Shown here piece by piece: positions 11,701-20,828 of a stretch of 30,000 nt of DNA. Numbering within the stretch: position 1 is the stretch's first letter; every line of letters begins with the position of its first letter. A model generated the notes under the pieces. That model saw nothing but the letters and a program-made list of their open reading frames with translations, ran no database searches and was not told the DNA's origin. This stretch comes from Mesostigma viride (taxonomy: Eukaryota; Streptophyta; Mesostigmatophyceae; Mesostigmatales; Mesostigmataceae), in contig RPFO01002308.1 in NCBI GenBank assembly GCA_009746045.1, positions 1 through 30,000 on the forward strand, given 5' to 3'. The translations under genes and the position numbers were made by a program.

Positions 11701-13663
11701 GGACAAGGACAAGGACAAGGACAAGGACAAGGACAAGGACAAGGACAAGGACAAGGACAAGGACAAGGTGCTGGCACAAGGACAAGGACAAGGACAAGGA
11801 CAAGGACAAGGACAAGGACAAGGACAAGGACAAGGACAAGGACAAGGACAAGGACAAGGACAAGGACAAGGACAAGGACAAGGACAAGGACAAGGACAAG
11901 GACAAGGACAAGGACAAGGACAAGGACAAGGACAAGGACAAGGACAAGGACAAGGACAAGGACAAGGACAAGGACAAGGACAAGGACAAGGACAAGGACA
12001 AGGACAAGGACAAGGACAAGGACAAGGACAAGGACAAGGACAAGGACAAGGACAAGGACAAGGACAAGGACAAGGACAAGGACAAGGACAAGGACAAGGA
12101 CAAGGACAAGGACAAGGACAAGGACAAGGACAAGGACAAGGACAAGGACAAGGACAAGGACAAGGACAAGGACAAGGACAAGGACAAGGACAAGGACAAG
12201 GACAAGGACAAGGACAAGGACAAGGACAAGGACAAGGACAAGGACAAGGACAAGGACAAGGACAAGGACAAGGACAAGGACAAGGACAAGGACAAGGACA
12301 AGGACAAGGACAAGGACAAGGACAAGGACAAGGACAAGGACAAGGACAAGGACAAGGACAAGGACAAGGACAAGGACAAGGACAAGGACAAGGACAAGGA
12401 CAAGGACAAGGACAAGGACAAGGACAAGGACAAGGACAAGGACAAGGACAAGGACAAGGACAAGGACAAGGACAAGGACAAGGTGCTGGCACAAGGACAA
12501 GGACAAGGACAAGGACAAGGACAAGGACAAGGACAAGGACAAGGACAAGGACAAGGACAAGGACAAGGACAAGGACAAGGACAAGGACAAGGACAAGGAC
12601 AAGGACAAGGACAAGGACAAGGACAAGGTGCTGGCACAAGGACAAGGACAAGGACAAGGACAAGGACAAGGACAAGGACAAGGACAAGGACAAGGACAAG
12701 GACAAGGACAAGGACAAGGACAAGGACAAGGACAAGGACAAGGACAAGGACAAGGACAAGGACAAGGACAAGGACAAGGACAAGGACAAGGACAAGGACA
12801 AGGACAAGGACAAGGACAAGGACAAGGACAAGGACAAGGACAAGGACAAGGACAAGGACAAGGACAAGGACAAGGACAAGGACAAGGACAAGGACAAGGA
12901 CAAGGACAAGGACAAGGACAAGGACAAGGACAAGGACAAGGACAAGGACAAGGACAAGGACAAGGACAAGGACAAGGACAAGGACAAGGACAAGGACAAC
13001 CACAAGGACAAGGACAACCACAAGGACAAGGACAAGGACAAGGACAAGGACAAGGACAAGGACAAGGACAAGGAAAAGGACAAGGACAAGGACAAGGACA
13101 AGGACAAGGAAAGGAGAAGGACAGGACAAGGACAAGGACAAGGACAAGGACAAGGACAAGGACAAGGACAAGGACAAGGACAAGGACAAGGACAAGGAAA
13201 GGACAAGGACAAGGACAAGGACAAGGACAAGGACAAGGACAAGGACAAGGACAAGGACAGGACGAGGACAAGGACGAGGACAAGGACAAGGACGAGGACA
13301 AGGACAAGGACAACTTAGGACAAGGACAAGGACAAGGACAAGGGCAAGGACAAGGACAAGGACAAGGACAAGGACAAGGACAAGGACAAGGACAAGGACA
13401 AGGACAAGGACAAGGACAAGGACAAGGACAAGGACAAGGACAAGGACAAGGACAAGGACAAGGACAAGGACAAGGACAAGGACAAGGACAAGGACAAGGA
13501 CAAGGACAAGGACAAGGACAAGGACAAGGACAAGGACAAGGACAAGGACAAGGACAAGGACAAGGACAAGGACAAGGACAAGGTGCTGGCACAAGGACAA
13601 GGACAAGGACAAGGACAAGGACAAGGACAAGGACAAGGACAAGGACAAGGACAAGGACAAGGA
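8773..13663. repeat. (AAGGAC)n satellite, 4.9 kb
   Basis: Roughly 800 copies of AAGGAC. About 18 interruptions of one kind break it, GTGCTGGCAC (adds a 13-bp unit) or GTGCTGGAC (a 12-bp unit). There is a degraded zone near 10939-10987 and a longer one at 12995-13320 (CAACCACAAGG, AAAAGG, ACGAGG, CAACTTAGG). The hexamer lacks stop codons in all six frames, so it gives overlapping open frames of over 1,700 codons (KD, RT, GQ, LV, SL, CP dipeptides) that are artefacts. Both ends are bordered by TGGCGCAAGAAAATCA (8473-8488 and 13664-13679), part of the 46-bp unit. Confidence 0.97.
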
Positions 13664-13701
13664 TGGCGCAAGAAAATCACATCCTTGTGCGTAATACCTA
13701 C

Positions 13702-14001
13702 CCGGACAGCTGGCAGTGTGTGTTGGGTTGCTTTTCCAGTTGCTGCCGTCGCGGCATCGGAACCCGATGACCCAGAAGCCGCCGATTTCCTCCGCTGCTT
13801 CGCCGCCTTTGCTGCATCAACGCCGCGCGCCTCTTGCCCCGACGATGGTGCGGGGGGAGGGGGCATTTGCTGTGGTGCCGCTGCAGCTTCCGACGGCGCG
13901 GAAGGGCCGGCGGCCGCAGGGGGCAACACCGGTGGCGGCGGAGAGCCCGGCGGCGGGGGCGCCGGCGGAGGGGAAGGCGGGTGGTTGTGCGTACAAGCAC
14001 G
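13702..14001 (-). CDS. Exon A: proline/alanine-rich exon
   Basis: A 100-codon open stretch preceded by an excellent acceptor: branch-like TGCTAAC, a pyrimidine tract, then GTGTCACAG with its last base at 14002. It encodes PPSPPPAPPPPGSPPPP, an Ala/Pro linker with Gln and Met, then a basic Lys/Arg segment (AAKAAKQRRKSAASG) and Ser/Gly. This looks like a disordered linker. A donor-like GTAGGT at 13701 could join it in phase to exon B. No in-frame ATG is present, so at least one upstream exon is missing; I did not find it. The high GC and codon bias towards C/G fit coding DNA. Confidence 0.45.
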
Positions 14002-14002
14002 C

Positions 14003-15060
14003 TGTGACACGCAGACGACAAAGAAGAAATCCGCCGAATATGTTAGCAAGCGGTGCGGTGCAGCACACACATCTGACAAAGCTAATAGGTCAACCCTTAA
14101 AACCGTGTCCAACTGCCCGCTATAAAAACCGGGCAATTGTCACTTTCCATGATAATGTCCACAAACCAACCTAATAGTTAGTTATGGTCCATTATAGGAC
14201 ACAAGCACACACATATATTCACCACCTTGGGGGTCATGTCATTGGTCATATTGCAATGTCCTATGGGTGCCAAATATAGCACCCCCTGACAGAAAGGAAG
14301 CTAGTAAAGGGCTCATGAACACCAAGGTTGCATGTGGAGGAGCAGGGACCCAGCTGCAAGCTCTAACAATAAATGCCCACTACAAATAGCAGACAGTTTG
14401 GTTTGTGACACCTGCTAGCATTACAAAGCTCAATTCTCATCCCGTAGCAACAAAAATGTAATGTCCGCTGTAAATATCACTCAAAACGGCTAAAGGGTTA
14501 AAACGAAGTTGTAGTTGTTTTGCGGCATCAAGTTTCAAAGTACGTACTGGGATACCCTTCGCCAGCCTGCTTGGCATCCAGTAGGATAAGATCTTGGAAC
14601 CAGTAAGGGGGCTTCGCTTGCTGCGGCAGATGGTGCAATCCATTGTGATCTGCGCGCAAAACATACACAAACGAACAACCCTCATAGGTTGAGCAATCCA
14701 CAAAATCATGCCATTACTGTAACAACATGGGCAAAGCATACACAAACGAACAACCATCATAGATTGAGCTAGCAATCCACAACATGATGCCATTACTGTA
14801 ACAACATGGGCAAAGCATACACAAACGAACAACCATCATAGATAGAGCAATCCACAACATCATGCCATTAATGTAATAACATGGGCAAAACATACACAAA
14901 CAAATAGCCATGATAGGGCATTAAGAGAATAGCCATGATTGGGGCAATAAGAGAATTTTTTTGTTCAATTCAATTATCACAATTTATGTACACAGTCGAT
15001 GCATTCATAAATGAGGCAGGTTCTTCCGAAAATAGGCTCCGTCGTAGAGTGTCAACGGCC
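14003..15060. other. No supported gene
   Basis: Open frames are short and unremarkable. The stretch holds only the 77-bp tandem repeat listed separately, plus mixed AT-rich sequence. The upstream exon of the proline-rich exon may lie here, but I could not place it. Confidence 0.4.
14657..14935. repeat. About 77-bp tandem repeat, 3.5 copies
   Basis: Three near-identical units starting at ACATACACAAACGAACAACC and ending ...GTAACAACATGGGC, then a partial, diverged unit with CAAATAGCCATGATAGGG repeated as AGCCATGATTGGGGC. No palindrome core is present, so it is unrelated to the 46-bp and 209-bp repeats. Confidence 0.9.
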
Positions 15061-15069
15061 AACTTGTAA

Positions 15070-15396
<327 letters not shown>

Positions 15397-15632
15397 CACC
15401 AAGGTTGAGACTTACATGCATGGGACAAGAAAAACCTCGTTGCAAGGGTTGAAACAATAACGAAATTGTATGACCACAGACACATAAAATGTAAGGCTTG
15501 CTCAGTATTATTATTTACCCATCAATCAATTTTAAAGGCAAGGAAATGTTGAAATACGGACGACCGTCCCAAGTTCGCCAGCATTAACAAAAGCATTTCT
15601 GTGACAAGAACAGTGGGCGACCATTCCCATTA

Positions 15633-16414
15633 TTATCTTTTCCTCTTTTGTTTCTTCCCCTTCCCGGACTCGCATTCATAAGCGACGTCCGCCATCCCCA
15701 AACGATGCAAAATTTTGTTGGAGCTCTGCATCTTCTCCAACAGTTCTTGATCCGATTCCTCCTTTGCACGACGCGCTTCCTCTGCCTTCGCCTTTGCGGC
15801 CTCCACATCTGCATCTATATCCGCCTTCACCACCATCCTGATCAAACGGTCCCGCTCCTCAGGCCTCTTCGGCAGTCCCACCGGCTCTGCGGCAAGAAGA
15901 GCCTCCAAAATATCCTTGTGCAGTCTTTGTGCTTCCACAAATCCATATTCGTCATCAAGGTGTACGCGCATTCACGCGCCACACCCTGCAAGGAATCCCC
16001 CATGGTAACGTTAAGCCCATGAGCAAACCCGTACGCGCTGTCCCCCTCTGCCAAAATCTCGAGTCCCTGCCTGTCGAGGCGCACCAGCTCAACTTTCCGT
16101 TCCCCAGTGTGCGTTGCCGTGAAGTGGAGGACCGAGCGTGTCATTCCGGTCTTCCCCATCAACATCTGCAAACTTGCTACGTATGCGATCCCACGAGCGC
16201 ACACGTCCTCCAACTTCTCGGCAAAAGGTAGATGTGTCTTGCAATACACATCCAATCCCTCCAGTGGTCTATCACATCTAAGAAATCCACACCCCCCGTA
16301 TGGATCCTTGGCATGTTGGTACTCGAGGTCGTGCGCTTGCAGGAACTTGTAATGTTCCGCGCACAGTCCCTCGACCCTTACGGGCTCCGTACAGATTTTG
16401 CATTTCGTTGCCAT
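15633..16414 (-). CDS. Zinc-knuckle family protein 1, frame broken near 15900-15971
   Basis: The start at ATG 16414 (GCGCAG|ATGGC) matches the paralogue at 18606. The N-terminus has two Cys/His modules: C-x2-C-x9-C-x2-H (KCKICTEPVRVEGLCAEH), then C-x4-C-x10-C-x2-H (CGFLRCDRPLEGLDVYCKTH). A middle domain follows (HTGERKVELVRLDRQGLEI). The frame shifts within about 15900-15971: it passes from AYTLMTN into a second frame (EAQRLHKDILEALLAAEP) that ends in a charged coiled-coil-like helix and a basic KGKKQKRKR tail. One added base would join the frames, but no G run marks the place, so a real mutation is possible. Metal binding is inferred from spacing; the cellular role is unknown. Confidence 0.6.
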
Positions 16415-16640
16415 CTGCGCAATTGCCATGAGTCCCATACAGCAGCCATTGTATAACAGGGGCAATGAGGACCGTCAGAACCCCCTCTGGCGTCTTTCTC
16501 ACACAATTCTCAATCTAGTCTTTTTGTGCAATAATTGTTGGTTCAAAGAAGGTCCGTTCAAAGAAGTTTTATGAGACAAAATAAATTAGTTTCAATTACA
16601 CGCATCAGATTAATCAAATCATATTTTCTCCCTCTCTTTC

Positions 16641-17213
16641 TTACTGAGCAATTCTGTCCATCCTGCCCCTCTTTGCCGGCTTCTCATCAATCTCCTCATC
16701 AAAATCACACACACGTCTAATCTGCTGTCTAATCTGCTCTACCAACCCCCCCTTGCGCATCAGGTCTTTCACCTCCCCCTTCAAGAGCGCTGTCACGAGT
16801 CGCGCGCACTCATACGCGGACTCCGTGGCCATGTCCCTTCCCATATCATGCCACACTTTGGCCGTTGGACAGTCGGGATGGTCTCCCATGTAAGCCCACA
16901 CATGCCTTGGCGGCTTGTCCTCTCCGCCTATCCCCTCTCCAGGTCGCATCTGTCCCACCTCCTCTATCACCCACTCTGCATCACGCAGCATGAATCGAGG
17001 CTTCTTGTCAACATAGTACAAGACCAAAACCATGTTGTTGGGCCAAGGCTTCCACTTTTTCGTCACGATGTGACGGTCAATCGTCATCAGCCCGCTCTCG
17101 ATTTCGGCAAACAACGCCCCCCATACGTCAGAATGCTTGGGACAGAACCACTCGCTGTCCGTCGGCATTCCTTCCCATTGACAATCCGGATGTTCGCATC
17201 GAATGGGGTCCAT
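16641..17213 (-). CDS. Zinc-knuckle family protein 2
   Basis: A 190-residue protein from ATG 17213 (GCACAG|ATGGA), chosen because the longer frame to 17270 has no ATG and the CAG|ATG context matches the paralogues. One Cys/His module is visible, C-x4-C-x12-C-x2-H (CEHPDCQWEGMPTDSEWFCPKH). After it come a beta-rich middle (NNMVLVLYYVDKKPRFML), an acidic-basic helix (ESAYECARLVTALLKG) and a C-terminal KPAKRGR that could be a nuclear signal. The ECARLVTALL segment resembles ECAYTLMTN of its neighbour, supporting common descent. Two palindromes lie 55 and 89 bp upstream of the ATG. The frame is intact. Confidence 0.7.
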   Translation of the reverse strand: MDPIRCEHPDCQWEGMPTDSEWFCPKHSDVWGALFAEIESGLMTIDRHIVTKKWKPWPNNMVLVLYYVDKKPRFMLRDAEWVIEEVGQMRPGEGIGGEDKPPRHVWAYMGDHPDCPTAKVWHDMGRDMATESAYECARLVTALLKGEVKDLMRKGGLVEQIRQQIRRVCDFDEEIDEKPAKRGRMDRIAQ

Positions 17214-17267
17214 CTGTGCACATCGATATTTTTTACACCACCCGCAAACGCACGCATTCAGCAGGGT

Positions 17268-17315
17268 CAACGGCCGTTGGCCCTGTTAAATTCCACACAT
17301 CCCAACGGCCGTTGG
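17268..17315. promoter_or_regulatory. Pair of AACGGCCGTT palindromes upstream of the 17213 gene
   Basis: CAACGGCCGTTG at 17268-17279 and CCAACGGCCGTTGG at 17302-17315, 22 bp apart, in the promoter or leader position of the gene starting at 17213. Each palindrome holds two head-to-head MYB-type AACGG cores. Confidence 0.4.
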
Positions 17316-17407
17316 CCTTAGACGCACAAAACTTGACACCATCAGGCGATTTTTTCCAAATGATTCTTCTTTATTAAATAAATTTACATTCATCCTAAAA
17401 TCACATT

Positions 17408-17752
17408 CTAGTCAACATCCTCCCCATCTTTAGTGGGTTGCATTCGACCCCAATTGTCGTTCATAAAACTGACCAAAACATGAGCCGGAGTCCCCACATC
17501 CTCCTCACGCCTCAATTTACGCAATACACCTTTAGCAATTCCACCATACCCATCAACCTCCGACATCATCATGCCCACGCCATCAAGACGTTCAGCGTGC
17601 AATTGCCCGTCCTCTTCGAGAACCAGATCGGGCAGGTCTTCCAGTTCGGCCTCCACAATCTCTATCAGGTTTTCCTTTGTAGTCTCCCCCCCTTCCTTTC
17701 CTTCTTTTCCGCACTCCATCCTACACCCTGCCCCTGCACAACCGACGTCCAT
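17408..17752 (-). CDS. Small acidic protein, unknown
   Basis: A 114-residue frame from ATG 17752, ending at TAG 17408. The N-terminus is Cys/Gly-rich (MDVGCAGAGCRMECGKEGK), followed by a long acidic, Leu-rich part (IEIVEAELEDLPDLVLEEDG) and a mixed tail ending DGEDVD. It has no module like its neighbours. A palindrome lies 45 bp upstream. Downstream on the minus strand TGTAA and AATAAA lie about 25-40 bp after the stop and could serve as polyadenylation signals. A CAG acceptor-like site lies inside the first codons (TTGTGCAG|GGGCAG), so the true start could be spliced. Confidence 0.55.
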   Translation of the reverse strand: MDVGCAGAGCRMECGKEGKEGGETTKENLIEIVEAELEDLPDLVLEEDGQLHAERLDGVGMMMSEVDGYGGIAKGVLRKLRREEDVGTPAHVLVSFMNDNWGRMQPTKDGEDVD

Positions 17753-17796
17753 GGCAAGTTAAGAAACGGACTCAGCTCACAGGACATTTTGCAAGT

Positions 17797-17810
17797 CCAA
17801 CGGCCGTTGG
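17797..17810. promoter_or_regulatory. AACGGCCGTT palindrome upstream of the 17752 gene
   Basis: A single CCAACGGCCGTTGG between the stop of the 18606 gene (17824) and the ATG at 17752. It is not part of an array, which supports a role as a site rather than a satellite. Confidence 0.4.
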
Positions 17811-17823
17811 CGACCAAAAACAC

Positions 17824-18606
17824 CTAGTCGCATGCATTCCTTGCTCTCTCCACCAAAGCAGAGGCCAGGACGACCCTTTCCACGACCTTTTCAATTTCCT
17901 CCCCCTCAGCATCAGCAACAACGGTCATGGCAAATCGGGCTTGGCGCTTAACCCCCGATGCCAGAACGGCAGCCATCTCCACACGAGTTTTTGAGACTTC
18001 AACAGGTACAGGCAATTCGCCGACCGCAAAAGTAAGCCTTGCGAGGTGCGGGACCCACCAATCACCTTCCAAAAATCCGCAACCCCATCCAATCATGAAA
18101 TACAACAACAGGTCTGCGCCCATGGCGCCTGCGATATCCAAGTCGTCATGCGAAACAATCGCATGCACGTCATCCTCCGAGCACAGCATCCATGTAAAAA
18201 CGGCGTCCCCGAAACCTTGGCAGTAGGCATACGAGTCAAAGTCAGGGTGATTCAACATCCATTCCCGCGACCTGACCGCCATTCTTTCCAGACTTCCAGC
18301 ACTGTCCACCTCAAAACTCAGGACAAGAGGTCCTTCACCAGCACTGGACTCGCCATGCACAAACAACAAGCCTCCTTTGATCACCTCTTGCATCTCCCCT
18401 GACAACTTGGCGTGTCCATCACAAAAAGGCATGCAATCCGTCCCGAATGGAAGCTGGCAATCCCGGGCGATACACCCCCCCTTTTTTGCAAACAAATCCT
18501 TCACCCTCCCTGCCATTCCCGTTCGCACGCTGACATGACGCACGCACAAGTCATCCCCTCCTGCTCTCGCTTCCTGGCACCACGCAACCGTGCATTTGAC
18601 CGCCAT
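17824..18606 (-). CDS. Zinc-knuckle family protein 3
   Basis: A 260-residue protein from ATG 18606 (GTCGCAG|ATGGCGG). Two Cys/His modules open the protein: C-x4-C-x10-C-x2-H (CTVAWCQEARAGGDDLCVRH) and C-x4-C-x11-C-x2-H (CIARDC...CDGH). The order and spacing match the gene at 16414. A beta-rich middle follows (GPLVLSFEVDSAGSLERM), then a domain with SYAYCQGFGDAVFTWM, then a Gly/Trp stretch (FMIGWGCGFLEGDWWVP) and an Ala/Val/Glu helix at the end. The module resembles WRC (C-x9-C-x10-C-x2-H) or EsV-1-7 (C-x4-C-x16-C-x2-H) zinc motifs in type but not in exact spacing. The frame is intact. Nuclear or nucleic-acid binding is a guess. Confidence 0.75.
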   Translation of the reverse strand: MAVKCTVAWCQEARAGGDDLCVRHVSVRTGMAGRVKDLFAKKGGCIARDCQLPFGTDCMPFCDGHAKLSGEMQEVIKGGLLFVHGESSAGEGPLVLSFEVDSAGSLERMAVRSREWMLNHPDFDSYAYCQGFGDAVFTWMLCSEDDVHAIVSHDDLDIAGAMGADLLLYFMIGWGCGFLEGDWWVPHLARLTFAVGELPVPVEVSKTRVEMAAVLASGVKRQARFAMTVVADAEGEEIEKVVERVVLASALVERARNACD

Positions 18607-18658
18607 CTGCGACCACCAACACCGTTTGATACACATTTCTCACCGTCAACGGCCGTTG
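18607..18658 (-). promoter_or_regulatory. Shared 52-bp leader, copy 1
   Basis: On the minus strand it starts with CAACGGCCGTTG, continues ACGGTGAGAAATGTGTATCA and AACGGTGTTGGTGG, and ends TCGCAG directly before ATG. Nearly the same sequence precedes two copies of a different gene (19513-19565, 20445-20497). The CAG|ATG edge could be a 5' UTR intron acceptor, a spliced-leader site or a start context. Confidence 0.6.
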
Positions 18659-18906
18659 GCTTGAAACAACAAGAATGATTTATTACGCGCACGAAAATCA
18701 CACCATTTTCCAGCCTCCAACGGCCGCTGGCGCACGAAAAATGCACGAAAACAATTTTTATTATGCATTTATTGATTACATCCTTAGTGCCACGTGGCGA
18801 ATCACACCCAACTTTCCAGCTGCCAACGGCCGTTGGCGCAAAGAAAATCAAACCCTAATTTGCAGGTTCCAACGGCCGTTGGCGCAAGAAAATCACACCC
18901 AACACT
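18659..18906. repeat. Intergenic cassette, copy 1
   Basis: A block of about 250 bp repeated at 19566-19828 and 20498-20730. It includes AACAACAAGAATGATTTATT, two or three palindromes, ATTATGCATTTATT and a G-box GCCACGTGGC (18789-18798). It ends in one or two 46-bp-type units containing AAACCCTAA. It separates genes and has been copied with them. Confidence 0.85.
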
Positions 18907-19512
18907 TCAGTCGCAGAATCGATTCGCCTCGGTCACGCACTCGAACTTGTACTCCTGCCCGAGCGCGAACATCACCTCACGAACCGCCTTCTCAAACTCG
19001 TCAACACCGGCACTTCCCCACTCATGCACGTATTCGCTCAACCAGACCATGCATTTTCCAGCAGACGCGAACAGTATGTCAGCCTGTACCCTTCTATGCT
19101 TGAAGTACTTGCCGTCCTTCAAGATGACCCATTGGAACGGTCCCTCCTGCCCCACACCCTCAAACCCTTCTCCCCTATCATATTGCCGCATAGCACCACG
19201 AATTGGACTGGGTACTGATGGATCATAGGGCCTTATAGCACCACACCTCAGAAGCACCTCCTCAAATGCTTCTACGGTCGGCTTTGGGAGTCCCCGACCC
19301 TCCATATTGAAAACAAGAACCGCGGCCTTCCCGACATCCTGTCTCAAAAGACACTTTGCACCCTCCTTGGGCTTGAACGACAGCTCAATGTCCGGCAGAA
19401 GCCTGAGCGCGCTCTTAACCACTCCCAGAAGCCTGTCTTCCAAGTCGTCACGCTTTTGTTGCCATTCGGTAATATCAATCCACTCGCCCCCCTTCGTCCT
19501 GTAGAACGTCAT
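18907..19512 (-). CDS. Unknown gene X, intact copy
   Basis: A 201-residue protein from ATG 19512 (GTGCAG|ATGACG) to TGA 18907. It begins MTFYRTKGGEWIDITEW, has a Leu-rich helix (LLGVVKSALRLLPDIELSF), a central VLVFNMEGRGLPKPTVEAF, a loop IRPYDPSVPSPI, then FQWVILKDGKYFKHRR and an aromatic C-terminal part (VWLSEYVHEWG, EFEKAVREVMFALGQEYKF). I do not recognise a family. It is nearly identical to the broken copy at 20444-19829, so the pair is a recent tandem duplication together with its leader and cassette. Compared with the broken copy it lacks DADGNESWIPM-type residues in the central loop. Confidence 0.7.
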   Translation of the reverse strand: MTFYRTKGGEWIDITEWQQKRDDLEDRLLGVVKSALRLLPDIELSFKPKEGAKCLLRQDVGKAAVLVFNMEGRGLPKPTVEAFEEVLLRCGAIRPYDPSVPSPIRGAMRQYDRGEGFEGVGQEGPFQWVILKDGKYFKHRRVQADILFASAGKCMVWLSEYVHEWGSAGVDEFEKAVREVMFALGQEYKFECVTEANRFCD

Positions 19513-19565
19513 CTGCACACCACCGACACCGTTTGATATAAATTTGTCACCGTCAACGGCTGTTG
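19513..19565 (-). promoter_or_regulatory. Shared leader, copy 2
   Basis: Same leader as copy 1 but with CAACAGCCGTTG (one base off the palindrome) and GTGTGCAG before ATG. Differences are few and scattered, which suggests either recent duplication or constraint. Confidence 0.6.
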
Positions 19566-19828
19566 GCTTGAAACAACAAGAATGATTTATTACGCGCACG
19601 AAAATCACACCATTTTCCAGCCTCCAACGGCCGTTGGCGCACGAAAAATGCACGAAAAAAATTTTTATTATGCATTTATTCATAACATCCATATTGCCAC
19701 GTGGCAAATCACACCCAACTTTCCAGCTGCCAACGGCCGTTGGCGCAAAGAAAATCAAACCCTAATTTGCAGGTGGCCAACGGCCGTTGAGAAACGGCCG
19801 TTGAGAAAATCACACCCAACATTAAACT
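19566..19828. repeat. Intergenic cassette, copy 2
   Basis: Second copy of the block, with a G-box GCCACGTGGC at 19696-19705. Near 19780-19800 the palindrome has broken into two tandem pieces (AACGGCCGTTGAGA repeated), a sign of slippage. Confidence 0.85.
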
Positions 19829-20444
19829 TCAGTCGCATAATCGATTCGCGTCAGTCACGCACTCGAACTTGTACTCCTGCCCCAGCGCGGACATCACCTC
19901 ACGAACCGCTTTCTCAAACTCGTCAACACCGTCGGGTCCCCACTCATGCACGTATTCCCTCAACCAGAACATGCAATCTCCAGCAGACACGAACAGCCGG
20001 TCGATGATCAGGTCAGTGTGATGCTTGAAGTACTTGCCGTCCTTCAAGATGACCCATTCGAACCGTCCCACCTCCCCTAAACCCTTAAACCCTTCTCCCC
20101 TATCATATGGCCGCGTCATCGGTATCCAACTTTCATTACCATCAGCATCGATCGACTGAAAACAAATTGGGCTGGGTATTGATGGATCATAGGGCCTTAT
20201 AGCACCACACCTCACAAGCACCTCCTCAAATGGCTCTACGGTCGGCTTTGGGAGTCCCCGACCCTCGATATTGAAAACAAGAGCCGCGGCCTTCGCGACA
20301 TCCGGTCTCAAAAGAGACCTTTCACCCTCCGGGCTTAAAATCCAGCTTAATGTCCGGCAGAAGCCTGAGCGCGCTCTTAACCACTCCCAGAAGCCTGTCT
20401 TCCAAGTCGATCCACTCGCCCCCCTCCGTCCTGTAGAACGTCAT
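19829..20444 (-). pseudogene. Unknown gene X, frameshifted copy
   Basis: Starts MTFYRTEGGEWID at ATG 20444 and is homologous to the 19512 gene throughout. Relative to that copy, 10 codons (ITEWQQKRDD) are missing in frame, and two bases are missing near 20330. This leads to TGA at 20322-20324 after DIKLDFKPGG. Downstream of the break the old frame resumes (RPDVAKAAALVFNIEGRGL) and runs to TGA at 19829. It carries an extra central segment (QSIDADGNESWIPMTR) that the intact copy lacks. The two-base loss is not a homopolymer error of the kind seen elsewhere, so this looks like genuine decay. Confidence 0.7.
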
Positions 20445-20497
20445 CTGCAACCCACCGACACCGTTTGATATACATTTCTCACCGTCAACGGCCGTTG
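20445..20497 (-). promoter_or_regulatory. Shared leader, copy 3
   Basis: Same leader with a perfect CAACGGCCGTTG at 20486-20497 and GTTGCAG directly before the ATG at 20444. It is retained although the gene behind it is broken. Confidence 0.6.
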
Positions 20498-20730
20498 GCT
20501 TGAAAAAACAACAAGAATTTTAAGATTTATTACGCGCACAAAGCACACACTAGTTTTCAGTCTCCAACGGCCGTTGGCGCACGAAAAATGTTTTATTATG
20601 CATTTATTAATTACATCCATGGTGCCACGTGGCAAACCACACCCTACTTCCGGGTGCAAAGAAAATCAAACGCTAATTTGCAAGTTCCAACGGCCGTTGG
20701 CGCAAGAAAATCACACCCAAAATTTCTTCA
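20498..20730. repeat. Intergenic cassette, copy 3
   Basis: Third copy of the block, with G-box at 20624-20633 and internal deletions: the segment between the G-box and the AAACGCTAATTTGC unit is shortened and lacks one palindrome. Confidence 0.8.
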
Positions 20731-20822
20731 GTCGCAGAATCCATTCCCCTCACGCAGTCGAACAGGGGTACTGTTCCCCCAGCGCGGACATCGCCTCACA
20801 AATCGCCCTTGGGTACGATTTA
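20731..20822 (-). pseudogene. Remnant 3' end of gene X, fused behind the MYND gene
   Basis: The minus strand reads CEAMSALGEQY before a stop at 20750, matching REVMSALGQEY of gene X. The DNA after it (CAGTCGCAGAAT on the plus strand) is the same 3' end as at 18909. The ends of the gene X copies and the MYND gene are therefore homologous. Either the MYND gene took over this tail or a third gene X copy was deleted into it. Confidence 0.55.
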
Positions 20823-20828
20823 GTCCCC

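Larger units (their letters stand above)
7866..13701 (-). other. Possible 5.8-kb intron holding satellite DNA
   Basis: Exon A ends at a donor-like CCGG|GTAGGT (intron base 1 at 13701) and exon B begins at 7865. Both are in phase 0, so the frame is kept. Everything between is repeat: the 46-bp array and the hexanucleotide satellite. The donor is weaker than consensus, so the join is tentative. The alternative is that exons A and B belong to different genes. Confidence 0.3.

Noticed and set aside
8401-13770. Open frames of 1,400-1,744 codons with KD, RT, GQ, LV, SL or CP dipeptides
   Set aside because: The hexamer lacks stop codons in all frames of both strands, so long frames arise automatically. 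There is no start context, domain or codon bias.
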